From Farysia itapuensis (lineage: Eukaryota; Basidiomycota; Ustilaginomycetes; Ustilaginales; Ustilaginaceae): 64,000 nt of DNA. The stretch's first letter is position 1. Each line of letters begins with the position of its first letter. The position numbers and the translations under genes were made by a program. The stretch spans positions 992,001-1,056,000 of the forward strand of contig JALBYC010000001.1 in NCBI GenBank assembly GCA_023212645.1, in the 5' to 3' direction. Below are positions 30,822 through 39,720 of this stretch, in pieces. A model generated the notes under the pieces. The model did no database searches and was not told the origin of the DNA. It saw only the letters and a list, made by a program, of their open reading frames with translations.

Positions 30822-31812
30822 ATGGCAGAGCTGTCGTCCTTACCCAAAGTGCCACTGCTGTCACGCGGGCAGAAAGATGTCTTGTCAGGCACAGTGGGTG
30901 GGATAGCTCAGGTCATGGTCGGACAGCCACTAGATATTCTCAAAGTGCGCTTACAGACGTCTCCACACGGCACCTACACCGGCATGGTGGATTGTGCAAC
31001 CCAGATCGTGAAGAAGGAGGGTCCACTTGCATTCTACAAAGGAACACTTACACCTTTGCTAGGTGTTGGTGCCTGTGTCTCGATTCAATTTGGCGTAGTC
31101 GAGGCTTTGAAGCGACAATTTGCGGCTTCCAATGTAAGTGCAGGTCACAAGGCAGACTTGTCCTATGGCCAGTTCTACCTCGCCGGAGGAATCGCTGGTT
31201 TTGCCAACAGCTTTGTCGCCGGACCAGTCGAGCATGTTCGTATCCGTCTGCAGACACAACCCTCACCACCGCTGTACAGAGGGCCTATCGACTGCATCCG
31301 CCAGATCTCATCACAATCAGGCCTGTTCCATGGCATCTACCGTGGACAAATCCCGACATTTGCACGAGAATTTCACGGAATGGGAATGTACTTCCTCACA
31401 TACGAAGCGCTGGTGCAGTACAAGCTGGCAAGCTCGAACATCACCCGTGCTGAACTGCCGAGCAGCTACGCCATGTTTGCAGGCGCCATGGCCGGCTACG
31501 GTCTCTGGCTCACTGCCTATCCCGCGGACATTATCAAGTCCAAGCTGCAGACCGACTCGCTCAACCCTGCCAGTCGGAAGTACACTGGCGTCGTCGACTG
31601 CATTGCCAAGACATTCCGACAGGATGGCGTCAAAGGTTTCTTCCGCGGTCTGCTCCCCACCCTCGTCCGAAGCCCTTTCGCCAACGCCGCCACTTTTGTG
31701 GCCTTCGAATGTAAGTCATCCTCACCCACGCAACATACCTGTGCCATTGAGCTGAAGCTGATCATCCTCTCATGTGCACACAGGGGCCGCACGCAATCTC
31801 AACGACCTCTGA
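30822..31812 (+). CDS. Mitochondrial carrier family protein, Ymc1-like, two exons
   Basis: An inner-membrane transporter with three SLC25 repeats. Exons 30822-31710 and 31784-31812 give 305 residues. The 73-nt intron has a GTAAGT donor and CACAG acceptor, and joining gives FVAFEWAARNLNDL, the usual carrier end. The three signature motifs are QPLDILKVRLQ, GPVEHVRIRLQ and YPADIIKSKLQ. YKGTLTPLLGVGACVSIQFGV closely recalls yeast Ymc1/Ymc2, which are linked to amino-acid or organic-acid transport. The substrate cannot be read from the sequence. An open frame upstream of the ATG at 30822 lacks an ATG of its own. Confidence 0.92.
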
Positions 31813-32048
31813 AAGACCAATTTGCAATCTGTCTGCGAACTATGTCAAGCGTATACAAGGGGTGTGCAATGCGATTTCAATTTGGTACAAGATCGAGTGA
31901 CAGAGCAGCAAAAGTGGAGCAGAAGCGTGACGTTGCGATGCGAACGGGGGAACAGAACAGAAGTGAGTGAGGTTGAGCGACCCATTACGTGGTGACATGG
32001 GATGGTGAAGTTTCAGAGATGCAAAATTGCGATGCGGAGGGGCGATAT

Positions 32049-33218
32049 TTACTCGCTCGGCAGATCGACGTGAGTGGAAGGCTGGTCGACCATGACTTGA
32101 TCGTCTACCGGTGCTACGTCTTTCGACCACTGGGCGAGCTGGTGGTGCAGGTTGAGAGAGCGTTCAAAGGGGTTTCGAGTCATTTTTCTCGGGATGGGAG
32201 ACGTGGGCATAGGCAGTGGTAGGCCGAGTTTGCGCCTTTGCGAGAGCAGAAGGGGGATCATGTCCTTTGCGGAAGAGTGAGCGTACGAAGAGGTATCTTG
32301 GTCATCGGTATTGGACCAGTCGGAAGAAGCGAGGTGGGGCGAGTGCGAGCGTAAGCCGTCTGCAAGGGAGGGTGATGGACAAGGCGAAGGGCTGGAAGAA
32401 GGGCTACGAGACTGGCTCTCGGAAAGCGACGGCGAGTTCAGGGCCGAATTGTTGTTGGCCGTCGTTGCAGATCGAGGGGAAGAAAAAGCGACACCCAGTC
32501 GTTGAGCAGAAGGCAGAGTGGGGGATAGAGCAAGCAGTTCTTCCGGTACGCTGTCCTGGGCCGGAGCGGGCTGAGCACTGGGTGTGTCATCTCGATCTTC
32601 GGGGTTGAGTTGGGTGGCCATCTGGCGAAGAGCTTTCTTGGTTGGCGTTCGGTCTACGTCCGATAGTGTGCGGCCCATTGATGCCAAGCTTTCTGCAGAA
32701 GTCCGTACGGGTGATGTGACCAGCGGCTCATCCGATACCGCCGGCTTCTCCTTAAAACAGAGCTTTTCATCAGTTGGCACTGTGGAGACCATGGCCTCAT
32801 CTTCGATGGGTGCAGACATGCTCAGAGCAGTGATGGCCGCAGGTAGCTGCGCCGTCGCATCGAGGGCATCAACAGCCCTAGCTGAGCTCCGCCTTCGTGA
32901 TGGGCCCACGGGCGCAGTGTTATCGCTGACAATGGGTAGCATACCTTGGGACATAGTACTACCAAAGCCGCCGCTGACAGGTGTCTTGGCTCTTGAGTAC
33001 GGATGACTGCGCGAAGAAGCCGTGTCCATGCCAGCAGATTGCGTAGCGATAGACACCGTTGCTGCTGACTGCTGCGTGGTGCCAGACTGCGAGGAAGTGC
33101 GAACCGCCCTTGACCTGGACTGATGCGTCGGCGGTCGACGAGCAACGAGTGCAATAGGTCTACGAGGCATCGGCGCTACTAGCACCAATGAAGACGGTGA
33201 TTCGCGATCCGTAGCCAT
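32049..33218 (-). CDS. Orphan Ser/Pro-rich protein
   Basis: A frame of 389 residues from the ATG at 33218, which has a strong context (cacaATGgc). A further ATG at 33380 would add 54 residues that look like translated leader. I do not recognise a family. Most of the chain is Ser/Pro/Thr-rich and probably disordered. The N-terminus has a basic Arg-rich patch (PRRPIALVARRPPTH). A short conserved-looking C-terminal block, LGLPLPMPTSPIPRKMTRNPFERSL with following acidic residues, is the part most likely to be functional. Candidate phosphosites SP/TP are frequent. It converges with the mitochondrial carrier gene. Confidence 0.65.
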   Translation of the reverse strand: MATDRESPSSLVLVAPMPRRPIALVARRPPTHQSRSRAVRTSSQSGTTQQSAATVSIATQSAGMDTASSRSHPYSRAKTPVSGGFGSTMSQGMLPIVSDNTAPVGPSRRRSSARAVDALDATAQLPAAITALSMSAPIEDEAMVSTVPTDEKLCFKEKPAVSDEPLVTSPVRTSAESLASMGRTLSDVDRTPTKKALRQMATQLNPEDRDDTPSAQPAPAQDSVPEELLALSPTLPSAQRLGVAFSSPRSATTANNNSALNSPSLSESQSRSPSSSPSPCPSPSLADGLRSHSPHLASSDWSNTDDQDTSSYAHSSAKDMIPLLLSQRRKLGLPLPMPTSPIPRKMTRNPFERSLNLHHQLAQWSKDVAPVDDQVMVDQPSTHVDLPSE

Positions 33219-33582
33219 TGTGATGGTATATGTCGAGATGGTGGGGTGGGGGGTGGGTAGAGTCAAAATGTACACGGGTGTTTGGGCAGCGCATGCGGGA
33301 TGGCAATCTCGAAATCTCGCTATTATCCCGAAATTGTGACTCTCGACTCCGCTCAACTGGGCGAATTCGCCGAGCTGCATTGTGAAATTAGGGCCTTTTC
33401 AATACATATCGCCGTATACTTCATTTTATGTGCCTGAGACTCGTTTATAGGATCAGAATCGAGCTAGTTGATTATGTAATCGTCCAAGCTCCAAAGTGCG
33501 GGGAGACCCTCAACGGCCTGAGAGAGACCATCGCGCTATCGCCCCAAGGTTCACAAACAGCTTAGCTCGCAGGTCTCTGTCA
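33219..33582. other. Intergenic region between the orphan gene and the transposase-like gene
   Basis: About 360 bases with an AT-rich part near 33395-33480. I looked for an inverted repeat matching the downstream flank of the transposase frame and found only weak similarity (around 33450 against 34970), not enough to call terminal repeats. Confidence 0.45.
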
Positions 33583-34947
33583 ATGAATACGCCCATGCAG
33601 CACCAGAATGTCGCTCCAAGACAAGGCGAGCTCTCACAAGAGCAGATGAGAGAAATTGTACGAAATATCATTGCCGAAATGCCCTCATCAGACAGTTCCT
33701 CGACAGACTCGGACACAACAGACTCTGAAGACGAGGACTACGAGTGGTTATACAAAAGGCGACGCATTGCGTGCGAGATGATCATGTTGGCCGCATCGTA
33801 TCGACCCTGGAGAAGGCATGTCCAAAGAGGCCCCAGTGGCAACGAATATGTTCAGAATCTGCTGACGCAGGCGCACCCGGACGAAGTGCTGTCCGCCCTG
33901 CGAATGCCGCGCGAGACGTTCCTCAGACTGGTTGAGAAACTGACCTCGTTCGGCCTCGAAGGTGGGAGGAAGGTCTGGAAAGAGACCAAAGTTGCCATCT
34001 TCTTGCGCATCGTCCGACACGCCGACGGCCAGCGAGGGTGTACGGAGCGCTTTCAGTTGTCCATAGGAACGATCAGCAGCTGCTTTCGCCAAGTGCTGCA
34101 CTGCATGTTAAGACTTCATCGGACTGAATCACTGGCGCACAAAAATCTCGAAGAGCATGCAAAGCTCTCGGAGCCGGACTATCGATTTTTCAAGGGCTGT
34201 CTCGGGGCTCTGGATGGGACGCATATACCGGCTCACATTCCGAAGGATCGTCAGGCTCCGTGGCGAAACCAGAAGGGTGAGATAACTCAGAATGTCCTGG
34301 CCGTTTGCAACTTTGACTTGCTTCTCGTTTATGTCTTTGCTGGCTGGGAAGGGTCGGCAGAAGATGTCAGGGTGCTACGGAGTGCGAGATCTTCGGTTAC
34401 CCCCCTTGTTATTCCAGAAGGACGCTATTACCTCGGCGATGCTGACTACACACTGACACGCAAAGTGTTGACGCCATACCGTGGAGTAAAGTACCAATTC
34501 CCAGAGCCCGCCCAGTCTGGCCCTTCACGACCGACCAATGCGAAGGAGCTCTTTAATCTCCGCCATGCTAGATTGAGGAACGCAATTGATCGAGTCTTGG
34601 GGGCCATGAGGAGACGCTTTCGCATACTCGAATCCGCCCCAAAATACGAATTTCTCACGCAGCGGCGAATTGTGCACGCTGTGGCGGGATTGCACAACTA
34701 CATACTACCAGACACTGCAGGCGATCGATTTTGGCCGCAGCTGGACGAACACGGCGACATGATCCGCGTCGACGGTGATACCAATATCGCCGAAAACCCA
34801 GACGATGATACCGCCGAAGACTCAGACGACGGCTCGGCAGAGTACCTAGGATACGAAGAAGTTACAGATGACGCTATACAGTGGCGCGATCGCATCGCTG
34901 AAGAGATGTGGTCTGACTACACATCTCGCCCCGATATTGAGAATCAG
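33583..34947 (+). mobile_element. Region holding a PIF/Harbinger-like DDE transposase gene; ends not defined
   Basis: The coding content marks a class II element of the PIF/Harbinger superfamily or a gene domesticated from one. Terminal inverted repeats and a 3-bp target duplication were not found by eye, so only the coding stretch is given. A retrotransposon relic lies directly downstream, which suggests a transposon-tolerant spot in an otherwise gene-dense region. Confidence 0.5.
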
Positions 34948-34950
34948 TAG
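33583..34950 (+). CDS. PIF/Harbinger-like DDE-type nuclease (transposase or domesticated)
   Basis: A 455-residue uninterrupted ORF from the ATG at 33583. The N-terminus holds an acidic Ser/Asp run (about 38-55). Residues 95-180 recall the helical region of these proteins (FLRIVRHADGQRGCTERFQLSIGTIS, a possible DNA-binding helix). The DDE_Tnp_4-type domain runs from about 205 to 385: Asp211 in LGALDGTHI, Asp286 in YYLGDADYTL, and then NAIDRVLGAMRRRFRIL, where the third catalytic residue, normally Glu, is Asp336. The last 70 residues are acidic. No stop or frameshift is present, so it is recent or under selection. It could be an active transposase or an ALP1/HARBI1-like host gene. Confidence 0.85.
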   Translation: MNTPMQHQNVAPRQGELSQEQMREIVRNIIAEMPSSDSSSTDSDTTDSEDEDYEWLYKRRRIACEMIMLAASYRPWRRHVQRGPSGNEYVQNLLTQAHPDEVLSALRMPRETFLRLVEKLTSFGLEGGRKVWKETKVAIFLRIVRHADGQRGCTERFQLSIGTISSCFRQVLHCMLRLHRTESLAHKNLEEHAKLSEPDYRFFKGCLGALDGTHIPAHIPKDRQAPWRNQKGEITQNVLAVCNFDLLLVYVFAGWEGSAEDVRVLRSARSSVTPLVIPEGRYYLGDADYTLTRKVLTPYRGVKYQFPEPAQSGPSRPTNAKELFNLRHARLRNAIDRVLGAMRRRFRILESAPKYEFLTQRRIVHAVAGLHNYILPDTAGDRFWPQLDEHGDMIRVDGDTNIAENPDDDTAEDSDDGSAEYLGYEEVTDDAIQWRDRIAEEMWSDYTSRPDIENQ

Positions 34951-34973
34951 AACGAGATAGGGATAGTCAAGAT

Positions 34974-35576
34974 TCAGATTAGTAAATATGATGTCAGTGT
35001 CTGGATCAAGGAGAGGTTTGGCCGGAATACAGGATGTGGGAGAAGAACTAGGTCGGTGGCTGCCTTTTGTGGAGGGGGACGAGGGGAGGGGCAGGAGCGA
35101 TCGGACGAGAGCACGCAATCGATGAGGGAGAGCGTGTCGGATGGTATGGAATCGACGCTGATGGCAGCGCGAACCTCCTGACTGAGCTTGTCCGGCGGGA
35201 GGAGCGTGTCATGACGGGAGGAACGAACGAGGGCGGCCGGTGACTGCGACGTCTTGTCTGCGGCGAGTAAGAGCATCGGCCCGTTCATCATTCGTCCCGG
35301 GGTTGTATTGGACGGTAAACGATTTTGCCCCAAGAACTCAGACCGGCGGGCCTGACGGGCGGTGAGATCGCGTTTGGTCATGAAGTGGACGAGGGCGTCG
35401 TGATCTGTGTGGATAGGAGCGGGCGAGAAGACACTAAGCAGCTCGGGGCGCCATTCTCGGAAAGCACGTACGATAGCCAAAAGTTCTTTATCATGTTGAG
35501 GCCGCTCAAATGGAAGAGGTCCAGCGGGAAGAAGGCCAGACGCAATAGGTCCAGTGGCAAGAAGTCCGGATAACAT
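34974..35576 (-). pseudogene. Decayed Ty3/gypsy retrotransposon fragment (RNase H region)
   Basis: Translated on the minus strand, this stretch contains remnants of a Ty3/gypsy RNase H domain: HDKELLAIVRAFREWRPELL, then IHTDHDALVHFMTKRDL, RQARRSEFLGQ, and in another frame VQYNPGTNDERADALTRRRQD. The frame changes near 35315 by one base, and again near 35215 where the second frame meets a TGA. Flanking gag, integrase and LTRs are not seen. The element is therefore dead. It abuts the end of the transposase-like gene at 34950. About 30-bp imperfect repeats lie at its 5' edge (35517-35576). Confidence 0.75.
35517..35576. repeat. Two tandem 30-bp imperfect repeats
   Basis: Two copies with period 30 begin at 35517 and 35547. 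The first 21 bases of each unit (AGGTCCAGCGGGAAGAAGGCC and its partner) agree at 18 of 21 positions. They lie at the upstream edge of the retrotransposon relic. Confidence 0.6.
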
Positions 35577-35779
35577 CTAGAGACAATACCTTTACCAAAC
35601 AAATGGGGTAGACTCTGCTACACCTCAAATTCACCGGCGCGGCAGAGACTCGTGCTGGACAACCAGTTATAGTCTGCTGGCTGTTACGAACCTTCTGCCC
35701 CTAGACAAGACACACAAAGAAGATGGGTGTGTTACTCAAAATGCTCTGACATTCCGAAATAAGAGCACGCAAAAGACAT

Positions 35780-36907
35780 TTACCTGCCAAAGGTGGAAGG
35801 GAGCACGGGTTTGTTGTCCAAGATCTCGTCAATCTCCCGCATCGTGGCATCGTCCAGCTTTTCGAGAAGATCGAGCGACTTGAGGTTTTCCACGATCTGC
35901 TCGGGCTTGGATGCACCAAGGATGACAGTGGAGATGTTCTGAAAGGACGAGGCAGATGTCAGTCATCTGCTGCCACACTGTCAGCTCGGATCTCTAAAAC
36001 TTACTGGGTTCTTTGCGCACCAAGCGAGGGCAAGGTTGGTGACCTTGGCGCCCAGTCGGTCGGCAATGGCGGTAAGCTTCTTGACCTTTTCAATTTTGGC
36101 CTTGCCCTCGGATGACTGGAGCTCCTTGACCGTGTTGTCAAAGAAGCTCTTGTTGGTGTCGAATCGCGAACCTTGAGGCACACCATCGTTGTACTTGCCA
36201 GTCAGCAGACCCGAAGCGAGGGGCGACCAGATGGTAGTACCGTAGCTGTGCACCTTGTACAGCTGGTCGTACTCCTTCTCAGGTCGCTCGCGGTGGAACA
36301 TGTTGTACTGACACTGATCCGCGATGGGTGGAATCAGGTTCAATCGGCTAGCCACCGAGTGTGCTTCTTCAATCTGTTGAGCAGACCATTCCGAGGTACC
36401 CCAGTAGAAGCACTTGTCACTCTCAATAAGACGGTTGAAGCCGCGGACAATCTCCTCCATCGGTACGGTAGGGTCGGGTCGGTGAGCCATCAGTACGTCC
36501 CAGTAAGGCAGACCGGAGCGTTCCAAGCTGGCGTTGGCAGCCTCAATGATGTGCTTGCGGCTCAAACCCTTTCCGTTGGGGTCTTTGCTTCCAACACCAA
36601 AGAAGATCTTGGAGATCAGCACCAGGTCAGATCGGCGCAAGTTGAGCTCACGAATAGCCTTTCCCATGTCGACTTCACACTGTCCGGCAGAGTAGACCTC
36701 GGCGGTGTCAAAAGTGTTGATGCCGTGCTCGAAAGCCAGCTTGACGATCTGCTTGGTCTCGTCAACATTGACCGTGCCTCCGTACGTGAGCCATCCTCCG
36801 AGCGAGAAGAGGGATACGCGGAGACCAGACGGGCCGAGCCGTCGGAAGATCATGTTCTTGGGGTCATAGACCGGGCAGTCTTTGGGGTTTGCAGCGTTGG
36901 GTGCCAT
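35780..36907 (-). CDS. Aldo/keto reductase, voltage-gated K+ channel beta-subunit family, two exons
   Basis: An NADPH-dependent aldo/keto reductase close to the Kv-channel beta-subunit (AKR6-like) group. Exons 36907-36005 and 35938-35780 give 353 residues. The 66-nt intron has a GTAAGT donor and TTCAG acceptor. Joining yields [20 protein letters not shown], the expected family junction. The catalytic tetrad is readable: Asp and Tyr in [11 protein letters not shown], Lys in LISKIFF, His in LMAHRPDP. Cofactor contacts appear in [12 protein letters not shown]. Such fungal enzymes reduce aldehydes and ketones; the substrate is unknown. It is divergent from the methyltransferase-hydrolase fusion gene, with 261 bases between starts. 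Confidence 0.93.
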
Positions 36908-37168
36908 TTTTGTGTAGTGTATGCGGTAAGGCAGAAGGGGGACGAATGTGCGCGGCTGTTTATATGGCCATCCCCTACGGTCTCAGTGCTCGCTTCTCTC
37001 TTCGAGGCAAAGACCTCGGCTCGGCTGACCTCATGACATACATAGCCGGCCGGCGTTACTTCTTCTGGAGCACGGACCTCTGTCGTCCGCTTCGCTCTCG
37101 GGATTCGGCCTTCCGTCCAGCCAGAGATCTGCGGTTGGACGGACCTCCACCCCAGGAAGAAAAGCGAA

Positions 37169-39496
37169 ATGTCAAAAAACAAGATCTTTTTCGCCAACAT
37201 GTTTGCGGCTGGAGCTGCTGCGAGAAGCAGATCGTCCGCGTCGAGGTCTGCGACGTCATGGATCCACTCAAGCAGCCGCGCAGAAGGTTCAAGCCGCACT
37301 AGAGCACCAGATGACTTGGAAAAGCAGCCAAGGCCAAGGACTCTCGCACCCAATGCAGCGTTTGCCGGGCCTGCATTTCTCACTTCCGGGCCAGCTTTAC
37401 TGCGAGTGTTACGGAGGAAACAGCTTGCTTATCGCACAAGAGAGACAAAATCAAAGCGTTCAAAGGAACTGGCTGAAGACAAAGCGCTGGCCAACTCCGA
37501 AGTTCGGTGGATCCTTGAGCATGTCTGCGGCACACTCTCGCCAAAAAAGCAAGCAAGGGTAGAGCTAAGTCGAGAGCAGCGACGTTCATTGATAAACCTG
37601 GCCACACAGATGACTCGAAGAGATGTTCCTCTTGCGTACCTTCTCGGAACGATGCCGTTTGGATCTCTTCCTCAGCCTTTGAACGTTCGCGAACCTATCT
37701 TGATACCGAGACCTGAAACCGAACACTGGGCGACCGAGGTTGCGAATTCCATCGTTGCCCGACTCAAAGCAATACCCGACAACAGATCGGAACTACGAAT
37801 AGCCGATTTGTGTACCGGGTCAGGTTGTGTTGCGCTCCTCGTCGCTCATCATTTGCGCACAAAGCTCGACCATGATCGCTGGACGATTGTCGCATGTGAT
37901 CGCTCGCCAGAAGCTGTCAAGCTTGCGAGAGAGAATCGAGACCTGCTAGGGTTAACGGACAAGCAGGTGCAGATTCTTCAAGCTGATGTCTTTGAGGATG
38001 CGGACATGAAGACGCTCTGTCAGCATGCTGGGGGCCCCTTCGACTTCATCCTCAGCAATCCGCCCTACATCCCACGGCGCGAGTGGGAGAAGCTAGCACC
38101 CTCCGTCAAGCTACACGAAGATCCAATCGCGCTCATAGGCGAGCGAGAAGCTGCGCAGCATGCAAAGGACGTAGCGCTAACCGATGAGCAGATGTCCCAC
38201 ATCGGTGCAGACGGTCTTGCCTTCCATCGACGTCTTGCAGAGCTTGCATTCTACTCCTGGTTCTCGACGCTTTCGCTTGCTTCTCGTGATCTGCAGAGCC
38301 CAAGTAAGCCCCGTCTTGTTGTCGGAGAGTATGGAAAAGGCCAAAATGGGGCTGTTCATAAAATTTACTCCGACCAAGTCCCTCCAGCTCAACGTCTGCC
38401 AACTGTCGTTCAGCTTCAGGAGCAACTGTTCATATGTGGCGTTGGCAATGCTCGGACACATCCCTTGACTCGCCACTCAATCGGTCAAGTTGCTATGGAT
38501 CCCCTATTGCGAGCGCTTGTCGATGCTGATGGTGTGGAGAGACGAAGCTTGACCGATAAACAGGCTCGTCTCAAACGCTTCCAAGGAGGCAAGCTCGACA
38601 GCGATCAATCGGCCTCGCTTCAGCATAAAGGATGGCAAGCTCCCATCCCAGACAGCTTTACACTCGTGCAGACCTTGTCTGAAAAAGAGCGTAAGGCCGT
38701 TCTCGAGGCCGAATCCATTATACAGCGAAGGAACCTGACTTTTGATCCCTGGAAAGACTATCAACCAGTCGTGTCTCAGACCAAGCATAGAATAGCGAAC
38801 GGACATCCAACGATGTTGACCCCAACTACCGGGGTCGATAAAGGCGGCTGGTCTGCGGTCATACCCATGCTAGTACCGTCTTCGACTGACGGCTCGATCA
38901 TTTATCAAATCGACGTTGTGTTCTACAAACCATCCCTGGCTATGAACCTTTCCGGTATCGCATTGAGGGCATTCCTCGAATCTCAACCACAGCCGCGAAA
39001 AGTCTTATCAGCAACAGAAAATATCTTGGTGCTGCAGGACGAGCTGGATCTGGAGTTCGGCGAAGTCAATCGGCGAGATAAAGGCTCTGCCCGCGGTCAC
39101 AATGGCATTCGTGATATTTTTACCCGCCTGAAATTGGGCGATGCAGCTGGCGGACAGAAACTCACCAGACTCCGTATCGGCGTTGGCAGGCCACCGCCTG
39201 CATCCCAAAAATCATACCCGAGCCGTACCAGCAGTAAGTACAAGGGCAAAGGATCTCCTGATATCTTTGACTGGGTTTTGTCGCCCCTTGAAAACGAAGA
39301 GATGAGGAGCATTTGTGAAGGGTCTGTCTTGGACAAGATCACGGACTCAACAGCTCATTGGATTCGCGAACGAGTGAGGAACATTGCCCCAGATATTCAG
39401 ACCTTGCGACAGCAGTCGCAGCTTGTTGATCATCTCACAAAGACTAACAAGAAAGACCAATTCGGTGTCGATCGAACCATCTGGATCGAGAAGTAG
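37169..39496 (+). CDS. Fused mitochondrial HemK/Mtq1-type glutamine methyltransferase and Pth1-type peptidyl-tRNA hydrolase
   Basis: One uninterrupted 775-residue ORF with two complete enzymes. Residues 1-90 are Arg/Ser/Ala-rich with few acids, fitting a mitochondrial presequence. Residues 110-395 are a HemK/PrmC (Mtq1) methyltransferase that would methylate the GGQ Gln of the release factor: PLAYLLGTMPFG, NVREPILIPRPETE, SAM-binding ADLCTGSGCVALL and the catalytic NPPY (Asn297). Residues 420-770 are a bacterial-type Pth: Asn427 in GVGNA, His436 in TRHS, AMNLSG, Asp624 in LQDELDL, HNG at 644-646, and LRIGVGRPP. An insertion of roughly 70-80 residues sits between the first strand and AMNLSG. 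No stop or plausible intron separates the halves. These are separate proteins in yeast and bacteria. Confidence 0.9.
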   Translation: MSKNKIFFANMFAAGAAARSRSSASRSATSWIHSSSRAEGSSRTRAPDDLEKQPRPRTLAPNAAFAGPAFLTSGPALLRVLRRKQLAYRTRETKSKRSKELAEDKALANSEVRWILEHVCGTLSPKKQARVELSREQRRSLINLATQMTRRDVPLAYLLGTMPFGSLPQPLNVREPILIPRPETEHWATEVANSIVARLKAIPDNRSELRIADLCTGSGCVALLVAHHLRTKLDHDRWTIVACDRSPEAVKLARENRDLLGLTDKQVQILQADVFEDADMKTLCQHAGGPFDFILSNPPYIPRREWEKLAPSVKLHEDPIALIGEREAAQHAKDVALTDEQMSHIGADGLAFHRRLAELAFYSWFSTLSLASRDLQSPSKPRLVVGEYGKGQNGAVHKIYSDQVPPAQRLPTVVQLQEQLFICGVGNARTHPLTRHSIGQVAMDPLLRALVDADGVERRSLTDKQARLKRFQGGKLDSDQSASLQHKGWQAPIPDSFTLVQTLSEKERKAVLEAESIIQRRNLTFDPWKDYQPVVSQTKHRIANGHPTMLTPTTGVDKGGWSAVIPMLVPSSTDGSIIYQIDVVFYKPSLAMNLSGIALRAFLESQPQPRKVLSATENILVLQDELDLEFGEVNRRDKGSARGHNGIRDIFTRLKLGDAAGGQKLTRLRIGVGRPPPASQKSYPSRTSSKYKGKGSPDIFDWVLSPLENEEMRSICEGSVLDKITDSTAHWIRERVRNIAPDIQTLRQQSQLVDHLTKTNKKDQFGVDRTIWIEK

Positions 39497-39720
39497 ACAG
39501 AAATACAGAAGAATAATTTGCACGAAATATACCAAATAAAAGAGCTCAAAAACAAATTTGCAGCCCGCACTTCGCTGATCGCTGATTAATCGTCAAGCCT
39601 TTCTCCTCTGTGTTGCGAAGTGGGGACACGTTAGCATTGAATATGATACGGAAATGCATTGTACAAATGTCTAGAGAGCAAACGTAACTGATATGCGATA
39701 AAAGAAGATGAGGTGGTTGT

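Noticed and set aside
33440..34990. Possible terminal inverted repeats around the Harbinger-like gene
   Set aside because: Only scattered short matches (such as around 33450 and 34970) could be aligned, which is within chance expectation.
38300..38430. An intron or gene boundary between the methyltransferase and hydrolase halves
   Set aside because: No GTAAGT-like donor and matching acceptor with a branch site were found, and no stop codon interrupts the frame.
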